From: a virus
DNA length: 34,724 bases
Direction: 5' to 3' (one strand)
Virus record (IMG/VR): IMGVR_UViG_3300021961_000309
Location: 1-34,724 of that record
Under the pieces are notes generated by a model that saw only the letters and a list, made by a program, of their open reading frames with translations, was not told where the DNA came from and made no database searches. Made by a program: the position numbers and the translations under genes. The first letter of the stretch is position 1, and every line of letters begins with the position of its first letter. Positions 16,632 through 23,976 of this stretch are shown in pieces.

Positions 16632-17316
16632 TATCTTGGATAAAGGATACATTGAATTGGTGGATACACTTGGTGATGATTTAACACCAGTGAATGCAGC
16701 TCGTGTATCATTCGGTGGTAGAAGTGAAACCTTTGAAGAGAAAGATAGAAAACTATCTAAATTCTTAATCAAACATAAACACTTTTCACCATTCAGACAC
16801 CAACATTGTATGTTTATAATTAAAGCACCAGAGTTTGTGATGAGACAATGGTATAAGCACGTGGTTGGAATTGAAACAACAAGTTCACACGTTACTAAAG
16901 ACCATGCTTGGAATGAGATTAGTGGTAGATATGTTCCATATGATGAGTTCTACGAACCAACAGAATTTAGAAAACAATCAGAAGATAACAAACAGGCAAG
17001 TGATGGGTTAGTGGAGAATCAAAAGAATGCAAAAAAGGTTTGGGAAATGGGACAGAATGTTGCAATCTCTTGTTACAGACAATTATTAGATATGGGTATG
17101 GCAAAAGAACAAGCCAGAAGTATCTTACCACTTACAGTCTATACAAAAGTTTGGTGGACAGCATCATTTCAAAGTATTATGAACTTTATAGAACTACGAG
17201 ATGAGGCAACATCTCAAGTTGAAATACAAGAATATGCCAGAGGATTAAAAGAGATAATGTTAAAAACATTTCCTGAAACAACAAAATTATGGAGTGAGAT
17301 TTATTTAGAAAAATGA
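16621..17316 (+). CDS. thyX: Flavin-dependent thymidylate synthase ThyX
   Basis: ThyX methylates dUMP to dTMP using methylene-tetrahydrofolate, FAD and NADPH, supplying dTTP for phage DNA. The 231-residue length is normal. Visible family features: AARVSFGG near 26-33, HFSPFRHQH at 54-62, the substrate/flavin motif region at 75-104, and the C-terminal EQARSILPLTVYTKVWWTAS at 163-182 followed by NFIELR and SQVEIQEYA. The usual RHRxxSxNExSxRY signature is altered: KHV (79-81) replaces RHR, and about 12 extra residues separate it from NEISGRY (98-104). The retained NE, S101 and R103 argue that it is active. A strong SD precedes the start. The rimK-like gene overlaps its end by 4 nt. Confidence 0.95.
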   Translation: MKIDILDKGYIELVDTLGDDLTPVNAARVSFGGRSETFEEKDRKLSKFLIKHKHFSPFRHQHCMFIIKAPEFVMRQWYKHVVGIETTSSHVTKDHAWNEISGRYVPYDEFYEPTEFRKQSEDNKQASDGLVENQKNAKKVWEMGQNVAISCYRQLLDMGMAKEQARSILPLTVYTKVWWTASFQSIMNFIELRDEATSQVEIQEYARGLKEIMLKTFPETTKLWSEIYLEK

Positions 17317-18206
17317 GTATCAATGGTTGGATAATACATAAAAAAGAATTAGGAGAAAACCACGAAGTCGAACGATTGGTTGAAGAATTTAACAAACAAC
17401 ATATTAAGATTCGTGTAGTGAATCCACAAGATGTTGATATATTTGTAAATCGTGATGATAGAAAATCTATCATTGTCGAGGGGAAACAAGTTCCATTACC
17501 AGATTTCGTTTTACCGAGAACCGGTAGTGGAACGACTTATTTTATCAAAGCAATCATCAGACACTTAGAAAGATTGGGTGTTACTTTGATTAACGGAAGT
17601 GATGCGATTGATAATGTTAAAGATAAATTATATTCACAACAAATATTAGGTGGTTCTAATTTACCAGTTCCAAACACAATGTTGGTTAAACACCCGATTG
17701 ATGTGGACTTGGTAGAAAAGAGTATGCAATATCCTTTGATTATTAAAACACTAAGTGGTAGTTATGGTAGTGGTGTGTTTATGGTTGAGAAGAGAAAACA
17801 ATTTGTGGACTTGGTCAAAATGGCAGAACTATCTAATTCTTATTACAATATTATTATACAAGAATTTATAAAAGATTCTTTTGGAAAAGATTTGAGAGTA
17901 TTTGTTATCAATGGTAAAGTCGCTGGGTGTATGATGAGACAATCAATCGACGGAGACTTTCGTGCCAACTTAACTCGTGGTGGAGAAGCAATCCCTTATC
18001 AGATTGACGAAGACATTGAGTGGATTGGTGGTGAGTGTGCCAGACTTTTAGATTTGGATATAGCAGGTGTAGACTTGTTGTTCCACGAAGATAAATATAT
18101 GATTTGTGAGGTAAATTCAGCACCAGGTTTTGAAGGTATGGAAAAATATACCAAGATAAACATCGCAGAAAAAATAGTTAATTTTGTAAAATACAAATTA
18201 GGTTAA
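17313..18206 (+). CDS. RimK-type ATP-grasp ligase
   Basis: RimK-family enzymes use ATP to join an amino acid, classically glutamate, to a carboxylate; E. coli RimK adds Glu to the C-terminus of ribosomal protein S6. The 297-residue length is typical. Visible ATP-grasp elements are PLIIKTLSGSYGSGV (141-155, Lys145 and the Gly-rich loop), IIQEFI (181-186), GKDLRVFVINGKV (191-203), ANLTRGG (218-224), GVDLLF (252-257) and CEVNSAPGFEG (265-275, Glu266 and Asn268 as metal ligands). All look intact. ATGA overlap with thyX indicates one operon. The substrate could be S6, another host protein or a peptide; it cannot be read from the sequence. Confidence 0.92.
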   Translation: MSINGWIIHKKELGENHEVERLVEEFNKQHIKIRVVNPQDVDIFVNRDDRKSIIVEGKQVPLPDFVLPRTGSGTTYFIKAIIRHLERLGVTLINGSDAIDNVKDKLYSQQILGGSNLPVPNTMLVKHPIDVDLVEKSMQYPLIIKTLSGSYGSGVFMVEKRKQFVDLVKMAELSNSYYNIIIQEFIKDSFGKDLRVFVINGKVAGCMMRQSIDGDFRANLTRGGEAIPYQIDEDIEWIGGECARLLDLDIAGVDLLFHEDKYMICEVNSAPGFEGMEKYTKINIAEKIVNFVKYKLG

Positions 18207-19466
18207 ATGGTTATAGTAAATTCGAAAGAGAAGTGGGATACATTACAAAAAGTAGTGAATCAAAATCACTTCATCTATCTACAAGTTTTATCGGATGTGA
18301 ACAAACATCCAAAAGAGAATCGTGTGTCTTGTTTTTATATCAGAACACTACTACGAGAATATATCGTGCCTGTAAACCATAATGAAAAGTTTGGTACAAT
18401 AGAACATATCAAAGTTAATAAAGACCAGTTTGTAAATGATTTAAAATCACACAAACACAACACGATGATAAGTTCTGATACATTGATAGATTTAAGTTGG
18501 AATCATTATATGAAAACAAATGAATCTTATGATAATGATAAACACTTAACAACAGCACACCATTGGTATTACAGAACACACTATGATAAAGAAAATATTA
18601 ACGATGTGATTCCATTAGTAAAACATGCTGAATATTTTAAAAATGTATCTGAAGATTTTGTACCTTATTTGAATGATAAACATGACCAAACAATCTTAGA
18701 AGTTTTATCTGATGTAGAAAAAAATGGAGTAGAAACCATTGATGGTATAGTATATTCAGAATACAATCCATACACTTCAACAGGTCGTCCAAGTAATCGT
18801 TTCGGTGGATTGAACTTTGCAGCTCTGAATAAAAAAGATGGTAGTAGAAAGAAGTTTGTTAGTAGATTTGATAATGGTGTATTAGTGGAGTTTGATTACG
18901 ATGCATATCATCCACGATTAATTGGTAGTAAAATTAATTATAAATTTCCAAATGGAAGTGTTCACCAACATTTAGCAGATACTTATGGATTAAGTTATGA
19001 TGAGGGTAAGGCTCTAACATTCAAGTATTTGTATGGTGGAATTACAAATGAAATAAAAGATAATCCATTTTTTAGTAAAGTAGATGAATATATACAAGAA
19101 CTTTGGAATGGTTGGAAAAAGGATAAAAAAGTAGTTTCTGATATTTATAATAGAGAAATACATAGGGTTAATTTACCTGATATGAATCCAAATAAATTGT
19201 TTAATTATATGATACAATTAATGGAAACAGAAAAGAATATTGAGATATTAAATAAATTAATATCTGAAATTAAAGATAACTCAAGTAAATTAATTCTTTA
19301 TAATTATGATGCGTTCTTATTTGATTTTGATTACAAAAAAGACGGATTAGAATATTTGAAAAAAGTAAAAGATATATTAGAAGATGATGGTAAGTATCCA
19401 ACACGAGTTTACATGGGAGATAATTATCACGAAATGAAAGAGATAACGGAGAAATTCATTGTATAG
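18207..19466 (+). CDS. Minimal family A DNA polymerase-like protein
   Basis: At 419 residues it is too short for a full Pol I. The palm/fingers signatures are visible but divergent: TSTGRPSN (191-198) for the TxTGRLSS motif; motif A FDYDAYHPRL (229-238) with Asp230 and Arg237; motif B KALTFKYLYGG (268-278), keeping the Lys, Phe and Tyr-Gly of Taq KTINFGVLYG; and motif C LYNYDAFLFD (364-373), keeping the Asp (368) of HDE but changing His to Tyr and Glu to Ala. Both metal-binding aspartates are therefore present. The N-terminal ~170 residues show no 3'-5' exonuclease motifs. It starts straight after the RimK stop. It could be a specialised polymerase (repair, priming or translesion), a replicase subunit or a structural relative. 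Family assignment is good; activity is uncertain. Confidence 0.82.
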   Translation: MVIVNSKEKWDTLQKVVNQNHFIYLQVLSDVNKHPKENRVSCFYIRTLLREYIVPVNHNEKFGTIEHIKVNKDQFVNDLKSHKHNTMISSDTLIDLSWNHYMKTNESYDNDKHLTTAHHWYYRTHYDKENINDVIPLVKHAEYFKNVSEDFVPYLNDKHDQTILEVLSDVEKNGVETIDGIVYSEYNPYTSTGRPSNRFGGLNFAALNKKDGSRKKFVSRFDNGVLVEFDYDAYHPRLIGSKINYKFPNGSVHQHLADTYGLSYDEGKALTFKYLYGGITNEIKDNPFFSKVDEYIQELWNGWKKDKKVVSDIYNREIHRVNLPDMNPNKLFNYMIQLMETEKNIEILNKLISEIKDNSSKLILYNYDAFLFDFDYKKDGLEYLKKVKDILEDDGKYPTRVYMGDNYHEMKEITEKFIV

Positions 19467-19944
19467 TTTAAAACAATTGTTATATGAATCATTAAAAAAG
19501 TATCCACACATGAGGCCTTATAGCCAAGAGGAATTGGATTATGAAGTTGATGAATATCTTAAAAATGATTATACAAAAAATAAACTTCCAAAAATGTGGA
19601 AAGATAAAGATGATGGATATGCAGATATTAAAATGGCATTACATGAATATCCAAGTGAAGAAGAGTTAAGAAGTTTAGAGAATTCAGATGTGGGTGAAAT
19701 ATTAGATACTCCTGAAGACGATAGAATGAAAAAGGCTGTAGAACTTGCAAAAGGATATTATAAAAATTATAAAGCAATTATCGATGGTTTAAACAAAAAA
19801 ACAAAATTTCCCGCTCCTATTGTAGTTCGTGATAAATCAAAACGATTATATTTATTAGGGGGAAACACGAGATTAATGTTAGGTGTTGCCATGGGATTAA
19901 ATTTACCAATTAAAATTATTGATTGGAAAAAGGAAATACAATGA
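19459..19944 (+). CDS. ParB/sulfiredoxin-fold protein
   Basis: This is a 161-residue protein. The start is TTG, chosen because SD CGGAG sits 7 nt upstream and the N-terminus SLKQLLYESL is a common phage-protein opening; it overlaps the polymerase-like gene by 8 nt. Residues 117-154 (KFPAPIVVRDK, then LYLLGGNTRLMLGVAMGLNL, PIKII) match the ParB-like fold core, in which GxHR/GGNTR binds nucleotide or metal. Family members include CTPases, nucleases and kinases in phage and mobile elements. The N-terminal half is acidic and helical. ATGA overlap with the next gene indicates co-translation. Enzymatic role unknown. Confidence 0.83.
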   Translation: MYSLKQLLYESLKKYPHMRPYSQEELDYEVDEYLKNDYTKNKLPKMWKDKDDGYADIKMALHEYPSEEELRSLENSDVGEILDTPEDDRMKKAVELAKGYYKNYKAIIDGLNKKTKFPAPIVVRDKSKRLYLLGGNTRLMLGVAMGLNLPIKIIDWKKEIQ

Positions 19945-22007
19945 GTTGGAAAGAAATATTAAATGAATTAAGTTTCAGAGTTAGTGATGGGATACCTGAT
20001 TTAACTAAAGAACAACATTTAATGAAGTTGTATGATATACTACAAGAACATCAATGGCCAGTAGAAGCTCGAGTAGAGTTGATTAAAAATCTTACTACTT
20101 CTGAAAAAGATACCTTAGTAGAAATTGATGATAAGTTATTGAAACACAAATTAACGAATCCAACAACAGGAAACTTAAATCAAGTTTCAACATTATTAGG
20201 TAAAAAGAAATCAGACCAAAAAGCATATAATGTAGCAAAAAACTGGTTAGGAGACCAAGGTGTATCCGATGATGATATAGAAAAAAAATCTGAAGAAGGT
20301 GATGTTGGAGAAGTATCTATGTCTAACACTATAGATAGAGGTGGAGATAGTAAAGTTAAAAATTTAGCACTTAAATATGGATTTAAAGAAGTAGAGGGTG
20401 TATTCAAACCTGCACCAGGTAATGCAGGTTCATTATTAAATGAAATTGTATCTGGTGAAGTTGCACAGATGTTAGAAGAAAATCCAAACTTAAGTGAAGA
20501 AGAACTTATTGATATATTGTATAAGAGATTTGGTGATTCAGAATTATTCAAAAGTAAAAAGAAAAATGGAAATTCAGGTAGTAAAAAACCTGTAGGTGGA
20601 ATAAAGAAAGATGATATACCTGAAGAACATAAAAAAGAGGCAGGTTTATATAGTAAAGTTGTTTTGGCAGTAAGAAGTGGAAAAAGAAAACATAAAAAGG
20701 CTACTGAATCTGCGAAGAAAAATGGATTTAAAAACTCAAAGACAGAAAACTATTATGGACATTCATCATCATTTGATGCAATGGTTAATGATATAAAGGG
20801 TAAACAAGTTATTGGGCCAGATGGTACAGAAATATCACAAGAAGAAGCCGAACAATTAATTAGGTCAGGTGGTGGTGGAGATAATCCATCCGATACAGCC
20901 ACATTAGTATTTGATAAAGATTCAAACAAAGTGATAATGTTATTCCATTCTGATAAAGATAGTACTGAAGCTATTATTGCACAATCAAGTGCAAATGCAG
21001 AGGCAGAAGCAAATGAAAAAAATATTGATAAGTTGGTTGAAGATGGTAAAATAACAGAAGAACAAGGACAAGCAATCAAGGGTGAAAATAGAGAATTAGT
21101 AAATACACTTAATGAAATTGAAACCGAATTAAAAGAAGTTGTTACAGGACCAGGTAATTGGTTCTTAAAAAATGTAAAACCACAAGATGCACTCAAGAGT
21201 ATTATGAATGATGAGAATCCTGATGGAAGTACAGATAAAAATTCAACAAAATCTAAATGGGACCCAGGAGTTATAAGTGGAGCTACTGGTAAGATTAATA
21301 AAAATTTAAAAAAATATTTACCAGAAGGTGCCGACCCAAACAATCCATCAGATGAAGAAGCTTTAGAGGCATTTCTTAAGTTTATGAGTGATGAAAATAA
21401 AGAAGTAGAACCTACAGATGGTCAAGTAACATTGATGGAAAGATTAAACACAAGATTTATTGAACAAGGTGCACCTGATATATTTTCTCAATTAGAAGAT
21501 ATCAGAAATAGAACACTTCAGGCACAAAGAGATTTTATTGAAAACAATGATAAAATAAAAATAGAGATTGATGGTAAAGAGGTAGGATTGGGAACATTAT
21601 TAGAAGCCAATACCGTATGGAAACAATTTCATTTAGAGGCAGTTAATCCTAATTCAGAACAAGGAGTTCACAAATATCCAGGTATGTATGAAACTAATCA
21701 TGGTGGACTTGCAGTTGATAATGAAACACTAACTAAGTGTATGGGTGGTGATGTTAAAAATAAAAATGATTTTATTGTTCGTTTTGAAGTTGGGCCAATT
21801 GAAGAACAAAAGGGTGTTAGTGGAACACAAAAAGGAAAAACAACAGGTGGTAAACGAATCGTATATGCGATAACAGCCGATAATAAAAGAATAGAAATTG
21901 GTCAAAAGGTAATGAGAACCAAGACTGGTAAAACAGGTAAATTACAAACTGTATATAATTGGTCTAAAGAGATGCAGGAATGTTTTGAAAAAGAGGGAAA
22001 TAGATAA
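19941..22007 (+). CDS. Large acidic protein of unknown function
   Basis: The product is 688 residues from ATG 19941, preferred over an upstream in-frame TTG (19923) because it has SD AAGGAA and makes an ATGA overlap with the ParB-fold gene. The sequence is Lys/Glu/Asp/Ser-rich with few cysteines. A helical N-terminus (SWKEILNELSF) is followed by a charged linker at ~190-250 (KSKKKNGNSGSKKPVGG), a block at ~300-350 (TATLVFDKDSNKVIMLFHSD), coiled coil at ~360-410, and a C-terminal region with VNPNSEQGVHKYPGMYETNH and a basic end. No catalytic motif is recognised. Size and composition would suit a virion-associated or DNA-bound protein, but its location away from the tail genes leaves this open. 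Confidence 0.85.
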   Translation: MSWKEILNELSFRVSDGIPDLTKEQHLMKLYDILQEHQWPVEARVELIKNLTTSEKDTLVEIDDKLLKHKLTNPTTGNLNQVSTLLGKKKSDQKAYNVAKNWLGDQGVSDDDIEKKSEEGDVGEVSMSNTIDRGGDSKVKNLALKYGFKEVEGVFKPAPGNAGSLLNEIVSGEVAQMLEENPNLSEEELIDILYKRFGDSELFKSKKKNGNSGSKKPVGGIKKDDIPEEHKKEAGLYSKVVLAVRSGKRKHKKATESAKKNGFKNSKTENYYGHSSSFDAMVNDIKGKQVIGPDGTEISQEEAEQLIRSGGGGDNPSDTATLVFDKDSNKVIMLFHSDKDSTEAIIAQSSANAEAEANEKNIDKLVEDGKITEEQGQAIKGENRELVNTLNEIETELKEVVTGPGNWFLKNVKPQDALKSIMNDENPDGSTDKNSTKSKWDPGVISGATGKINKNLKKYLPEGADPNNPSDEEALEAFLKFMSDENKEVEPTDGQVTLMERLNTRFIEQGAPDIFSQLEDIRNRTLQAQRDFIENNDKIKIEIDGKEVGLGTLLEANTVWKQFHLEAVNPNSEQGVHKYPGMYETNHGGLAVDNETLTKCMGGDVKNKNDFIVRFEVGPIEEQKGVSGTQKGKTTGGKRIVYAITADNKRIEIGQKVMRTKTGKTGKLQTVYNWSKEMQECFEKEGNR

Positions 22008-22414
22008 TGAGAACACAATTATTATGTACATTCACAAGACAATCAAGATTAAATGAAACCATTGATATTATTATATCTTGTAATGAAATACTATACGATA
22101 AAATTTACATCTTTCAAAACCAAGATGATTTAACTCAATTAATTTGTACATATAATATTGAGTTTATGGATAATTATGAAGAAAATATTGAGAACACAAT
22201 CTCACTACACAGAAAAAAACAATCAAACACACTCTACACAATCAATGCATTAAATGAAGTTATCAGAAGTAAAAATAATGGAGTTTTAGATAAACGATTT
22301 AATGTAGATTGGACAGAGTATCAAAATACACTACTATTAACTAATGAAACTGGTTTAAATGTAGTACCTACAAAGATATTCCAAATCGTTGATATACACG
22401 AGTGGAATAAATAA
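22007..22414 (+). CDS. Conserved phage protein of unknown function
   Basis: The product is 135 residues, with a TAATG overlap to the gene before. The opening MRTQLLCTFTRQSRLNETID and the middle SLHRKKQSNTLYTINALNEV feel familiar from unannotated proteins of marine T4-like phages, but I know no function. The protein is alpha/beta with isolated cysteines (7, 25, 47) that do not form a metal motif. Translational coupling ties it to the acidic protein and the ParB-fold protein, so the three may act together. The 19-nt promoter repeat begins within its stop codon. Confidence 0.82.
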   Translation: MRTQLLCTFTRQSRLNETIDIIISCNEILYDKIYIFQNQDDLTQLICTYNIEFMDNYEENIENTISLHRKKQSNTLYTINALNEVIRSKNNGVLDKRFNVDWTEYQNTLLLTNETGLNVVPTKIFQIVDIHEWNK

Positions 22415-22452
22415 AAAAAAGACTTGACATAATGCCTAATATTTCGTACTTT
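22411..22452 (+). promoter_or_regulatory. Sigma-70-type promoter, copy 1 of a repeated cassette
   Basis: A poly-A tract is followed by GACTTGACA with -35 TTGACA at 22424-22429, a 17-nt spacer and -10 TACTTT at 22447-22452. The first 19 nt (22411-22429) recur exactly at 22552-22570, and ATAGTATG follows both -10 boxes at the same distance. The start of transcription would fall at or near the ATG at 22458. Confidence 0.65.
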
Positions 22453-22457
22453 ATAGT

Positions 22458-22568
22458 ATGGAAAAATGTGATAATTGTAACACTACGGATTTTGTTGGGA
22501 CTATATTCTATCCAAATTTATGCATACCTTGTATAATTAAATTAAAAAAAGATAAAAAAAAGACTTGA
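22458..22568 (+). CDS. 36-residue protein with two CxxC pairs, zinc-ribbon-like
   Basis: The frame begins MEKCDNCNTTDFVGTIFYPN and continues LCIPCIIKLKK. Four cysteines at 4, 7, 22 and 25 form CxxC...CxxC, the layout of a small zinc ribbon or knuckle, with a Lys-rich tail. There is no SD: the ATG lies ~6 nt after the -10 box, so it would be made from a leaderless or nearly leaderless mRNA. The stop codon falls inside the -35 of the next promoter. The regular cysteine spacing supports a real gene; the missing SD argues for caution. Confidence 0.5.
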   Translation: MEKCDNCNTTDFVGTIFYPNLCIPCIIKLKKDKKKT

Positions 22569-22593
22569 CACTAATGTTAGAAATGGTTATATT
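22552..22593 (+). promoter_or_regulatory. Sigma-70-type promoter, copy 2 of a repeated cassette
   Basis: TTGACA (22565-22570), a 17-nt spacer and TATATT (22588-22593), preceded by the same poly-A/GACTTGACA block as copy 1. It is closer to consensus than copy 1 and should drive the following small genes. At the position equivalent to the copy 1 start codon an ATG (22599) opens a nine-residue ORF only. Confidence 0.78.
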
Positions 22594-22630
22594 ATAGTAT
22601 GATAATAATGATAAAAAGGAAAAATTAATT

Positions 22631-22855
22631 ATGGATATGGGAACTTTCGCTTTAGGTTGTATGAATTATGAATTGAATAGAGATGCTGGTAGATTACCAG
22701 AACACGATATAGAGTTCCAAGCCGAAACTGGTATAGGTCCGACCTATTTAAATGGTAGACCACAAACAAGACAAGAGCAAAGAGAAGCTCTTGAAGAAGA
22801 TGGAAGAATGACACCACAAGAAATAGAAGAGTGGTTAGATTCTTTGGAAATGTAA
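22631..22855 (+). CDS. Small acidic protein, unknown
   Basis: The product is 74 residues. It opens MDMGTFALGCMNYELNRDAG; the C-terminal half is charged and helical (TRQEQREALEEDGRMTPQEI, EEWLDSLEM). SD AAGGA is 10 nt before the ATG; a second ATG two codons later is possible. It is the first SD-led gene behind the strong promoter and is followed after 12 nt by another small gene, so it probably belongs to an early transcript. Such small acidic early proteins often bind and redirect host enzymes, but nothing here shows a target. Confidence 0.75.
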   Translation: MDMGTFALGCMNYELNRDAGRLPEHDIEFQAETGIGPTYLNGRPQTRQEQREALEEDGRMTPQEIEEWLDSLEM

Positions 22856-22867
22856 AGGAGAAAAATT

Positions 22868-23080
22868 ATGGCAAGATATTTTGTAAATGTAACTATGGAG
22901 ATTTTCACACCAGAACAAGGGTGTGGTGAGAAGGCATTAAAGAATGAGAATAGAGATGCAAGATGGTTTGCAGATACTATTGCAGAAAAAACACAAGAAC
23001 ACATTAAAGATGAGTTCGAATATTCAGAAAGAGATTATCATCTTAATGAAGTTCAAGTGAACTATATGGAAAGAAGTTAA
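22868..23080 (+). CDS. Small protein, unknown
   Basis: The product is 70 residues with an excellent SD (AAGGAG, 7 nt before ATG). It opens with a beta strand (ARYFVNVTMEIFTP) followed by helix (ARWFADTIAEKTQEHIKDEF) and a second strand near the end (NEVQVNYMER), a compact alpha/beta pattern. No family is recognised. It is co-oriented with and close to its neighbours in the promoter-cassette cluster. Confidence 0.77.
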   Translation: MARYFVNVTMEIFTPEQGCGEKALKNENRDARWFADTIAEKTQEHIKDEFEYSERDYHLNEVQVNYMERS

Positions 23081-23083
23081 AAG

Positions 23084-23470
23084 ATGAAAAAATGGTTATT
23101 ATTAATATTTTTTGTTAATGTTTTATTTGCACAAATAAAAATAGAACCTCATGAAAGATATAATTTAAAAAAAGTAGGTCATAAAACTTATGAATTAGTT
23201 TTAAGTGATATAAAACAAACTCTTGTTAGATTAACTGGTGAGGTTGAATCTGATGAACATGAAAGAGTAGTATGGTCTACTGAGAAGAAATTTAAATGGA
23301 GTAATGGTATAACATCTGATGACTTTAAAGTTGTTAATCCATATACATATTCCAACAATGGTGTAGTTAATACAATGTTTGGACCTTTACCTGAAATGAA
23401 AGGTAAGACTATTAAGATTACAGCTAAGTATAAAGAGTTCAAAGATACTATTTTTATAAAACTTAAATAA
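23084..23470 (+). CDS. Secreted or periplasmic protein with signal peptide, unknown
   Basis: The product is 128 residues. MKKWLLLIFFVNVLFA is a classical Sec signal peptide with a likely signal peptidase I site after FA-Q. The mature ~112 residues are beta-rich, Lys-rich and cysteine-free (YELVLSDIKQTLVRLTGEVE, KGKTIKITAKYKEFKDTIFI), consistent with an Ig-like or other small beta-sandwich, though no family is recognised. It begins 3 nt after the previous stop. Export from an infected cell suggests a role at the envelope, such as altering phage adsorption; that is inference. It is the last gene before the structured RNA region. Confidence 0.78.
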   Translation: MKKWLLLIFFVNVLFAQIKIEPHERYNLKKVGHKTYELVLSDIKQTLVRLTGEVESDEHERVVWSTEKKFKWSNGITSDDFKVVNPYTYSNNGVVNTMFGPLPEMKGKTIKITAKYKEFKDTIFIKLK

Positions 23471-23525
23471 GTTAAAAAAAATAAAAAAAAATGTATTTTG
23501 AGAATTTATATACATATATATTAAT

Positions 23526-23541
23526 GTATCAAGTTTGATAC
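23526..23541 (+). promoter_or_regulatory. GTATC-GATAC inverted repeat before the RNA region
   Basis: GTATCAA-GT-TTGATAC is a perfect 7-bp inverted repeat. AT-rich sequence with TATATA (23515-23520) lies 5 nt upstream and could be a -10 box, which would put the repeat at the 5' end of the transcript. A related GTATC-N7-GATAC repeat lies at 24101-24117, just downstream of another -10-like box. Confidence 0.45.
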
Positions 23542-23561
23542 AAAGTTTTTTGACAATTGAG

Positions 23562-23967
23562 AAATCGGAAAGTACAGAGAGTAATTAACTCTGTATGGAA
23601 TTGGCAGAATAATGGGTATCCTTTAGAAGCCCATAACGCAATCCAAGATTAGTTCGTGGTGAACCTACAAAGCCGAATGGTGGGATAGTTGAGACATCAA
23701 TAATCTAATGTACTTGAAGAAAAACAATAGAAACGATTCTATTGACCTTGTTGTGGGTAAGGGTAAAACTGAAATCCCACTTTATGGCTGAACCAATCTA
23801 AACTTGGAGAGATAAAGCAATAATACAGGTGTTGTAACCACTTCAATGAGATTAACCATCTTGAGAAGAATCATCGTAACTGATGGGTATTAGGTACAAG
23901 GTACTAAAAAATCCAAGCTTTAAGTTGTGAGTAATCGTTAATCTCACATTCCCAAGATTTCCAATTT
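23562..23967 (+). ncRNA. Candidate large structured non-coding RNA (~400 nt)
   Basis: The 690-nt gap between genes has no convincing ORF but much pairing potential. A closing helix joins AAAT-C-GGAAA (23562-23571) to TTTCC-A-ATTT (23958-23967), one mismatch. Inside are TACAGAG/CTCTGTA (23573-23579, 23589-23595), ATGGG/CCCAT (23612-23616, 23630-23634), CAAG-ATTAG/CTAAT-CTTG (23644-23652, 23705-23716), an 8-bp hairpin CAATAGAA/TTCTATTG with ACGA loop (23725-23744), GTGGG/CCCAC (23753-23757, 23776-23780), CTTGGA/TCCAAG (23803-23808, 23912-23917) enclosing CCATC/GATGG (23856-23860, 23882-23886), and TGTGAG/CTCACA (23926-23931, 23943-23948). A terminator follows. The base composition is richer in G and C than nearby intergenic DNA. 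No tRNA, tmRNA or intron core is recognised; the class is unknown. Strand is taken from the terminator and neighbours. Confidence 0.62.
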
Positions 23968-23976
23968 AAATATTTA

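Noticed and set aside
19923-19941. Upstream TTG start for the 688-residue protein
   Set aside because: The ATG at 19941 has the better SD spacing and makes the ATGA overlap typical of this operon.
23708-23791. 27-codon ORF (starts MYLKKNNRND) inside the RNA region
   Set aside because: It has no SD and its codons coincide with strong hairpins; taken as chance.
23562-23967. RNase P RNA, suggested by GGTAAGGGTAAAA near 23756, GGAAAGT near 23567 and AAGCTTTA near the 3' end
   Set aside because: The P4 helix that must join the 5' and 3' conserved blocks is not present; the TCCAAG block instead pairs with CTTGGA only ~100 nt upstream.
23562-23967. tmRNA or group I intron
   Set aside because: No tRNA-like ends, T-loop or tag frame ending in Ala-Ala is visible, and no complementary P7 elements of a group I core were found; the flanking sequence is also not an interrupted gene.
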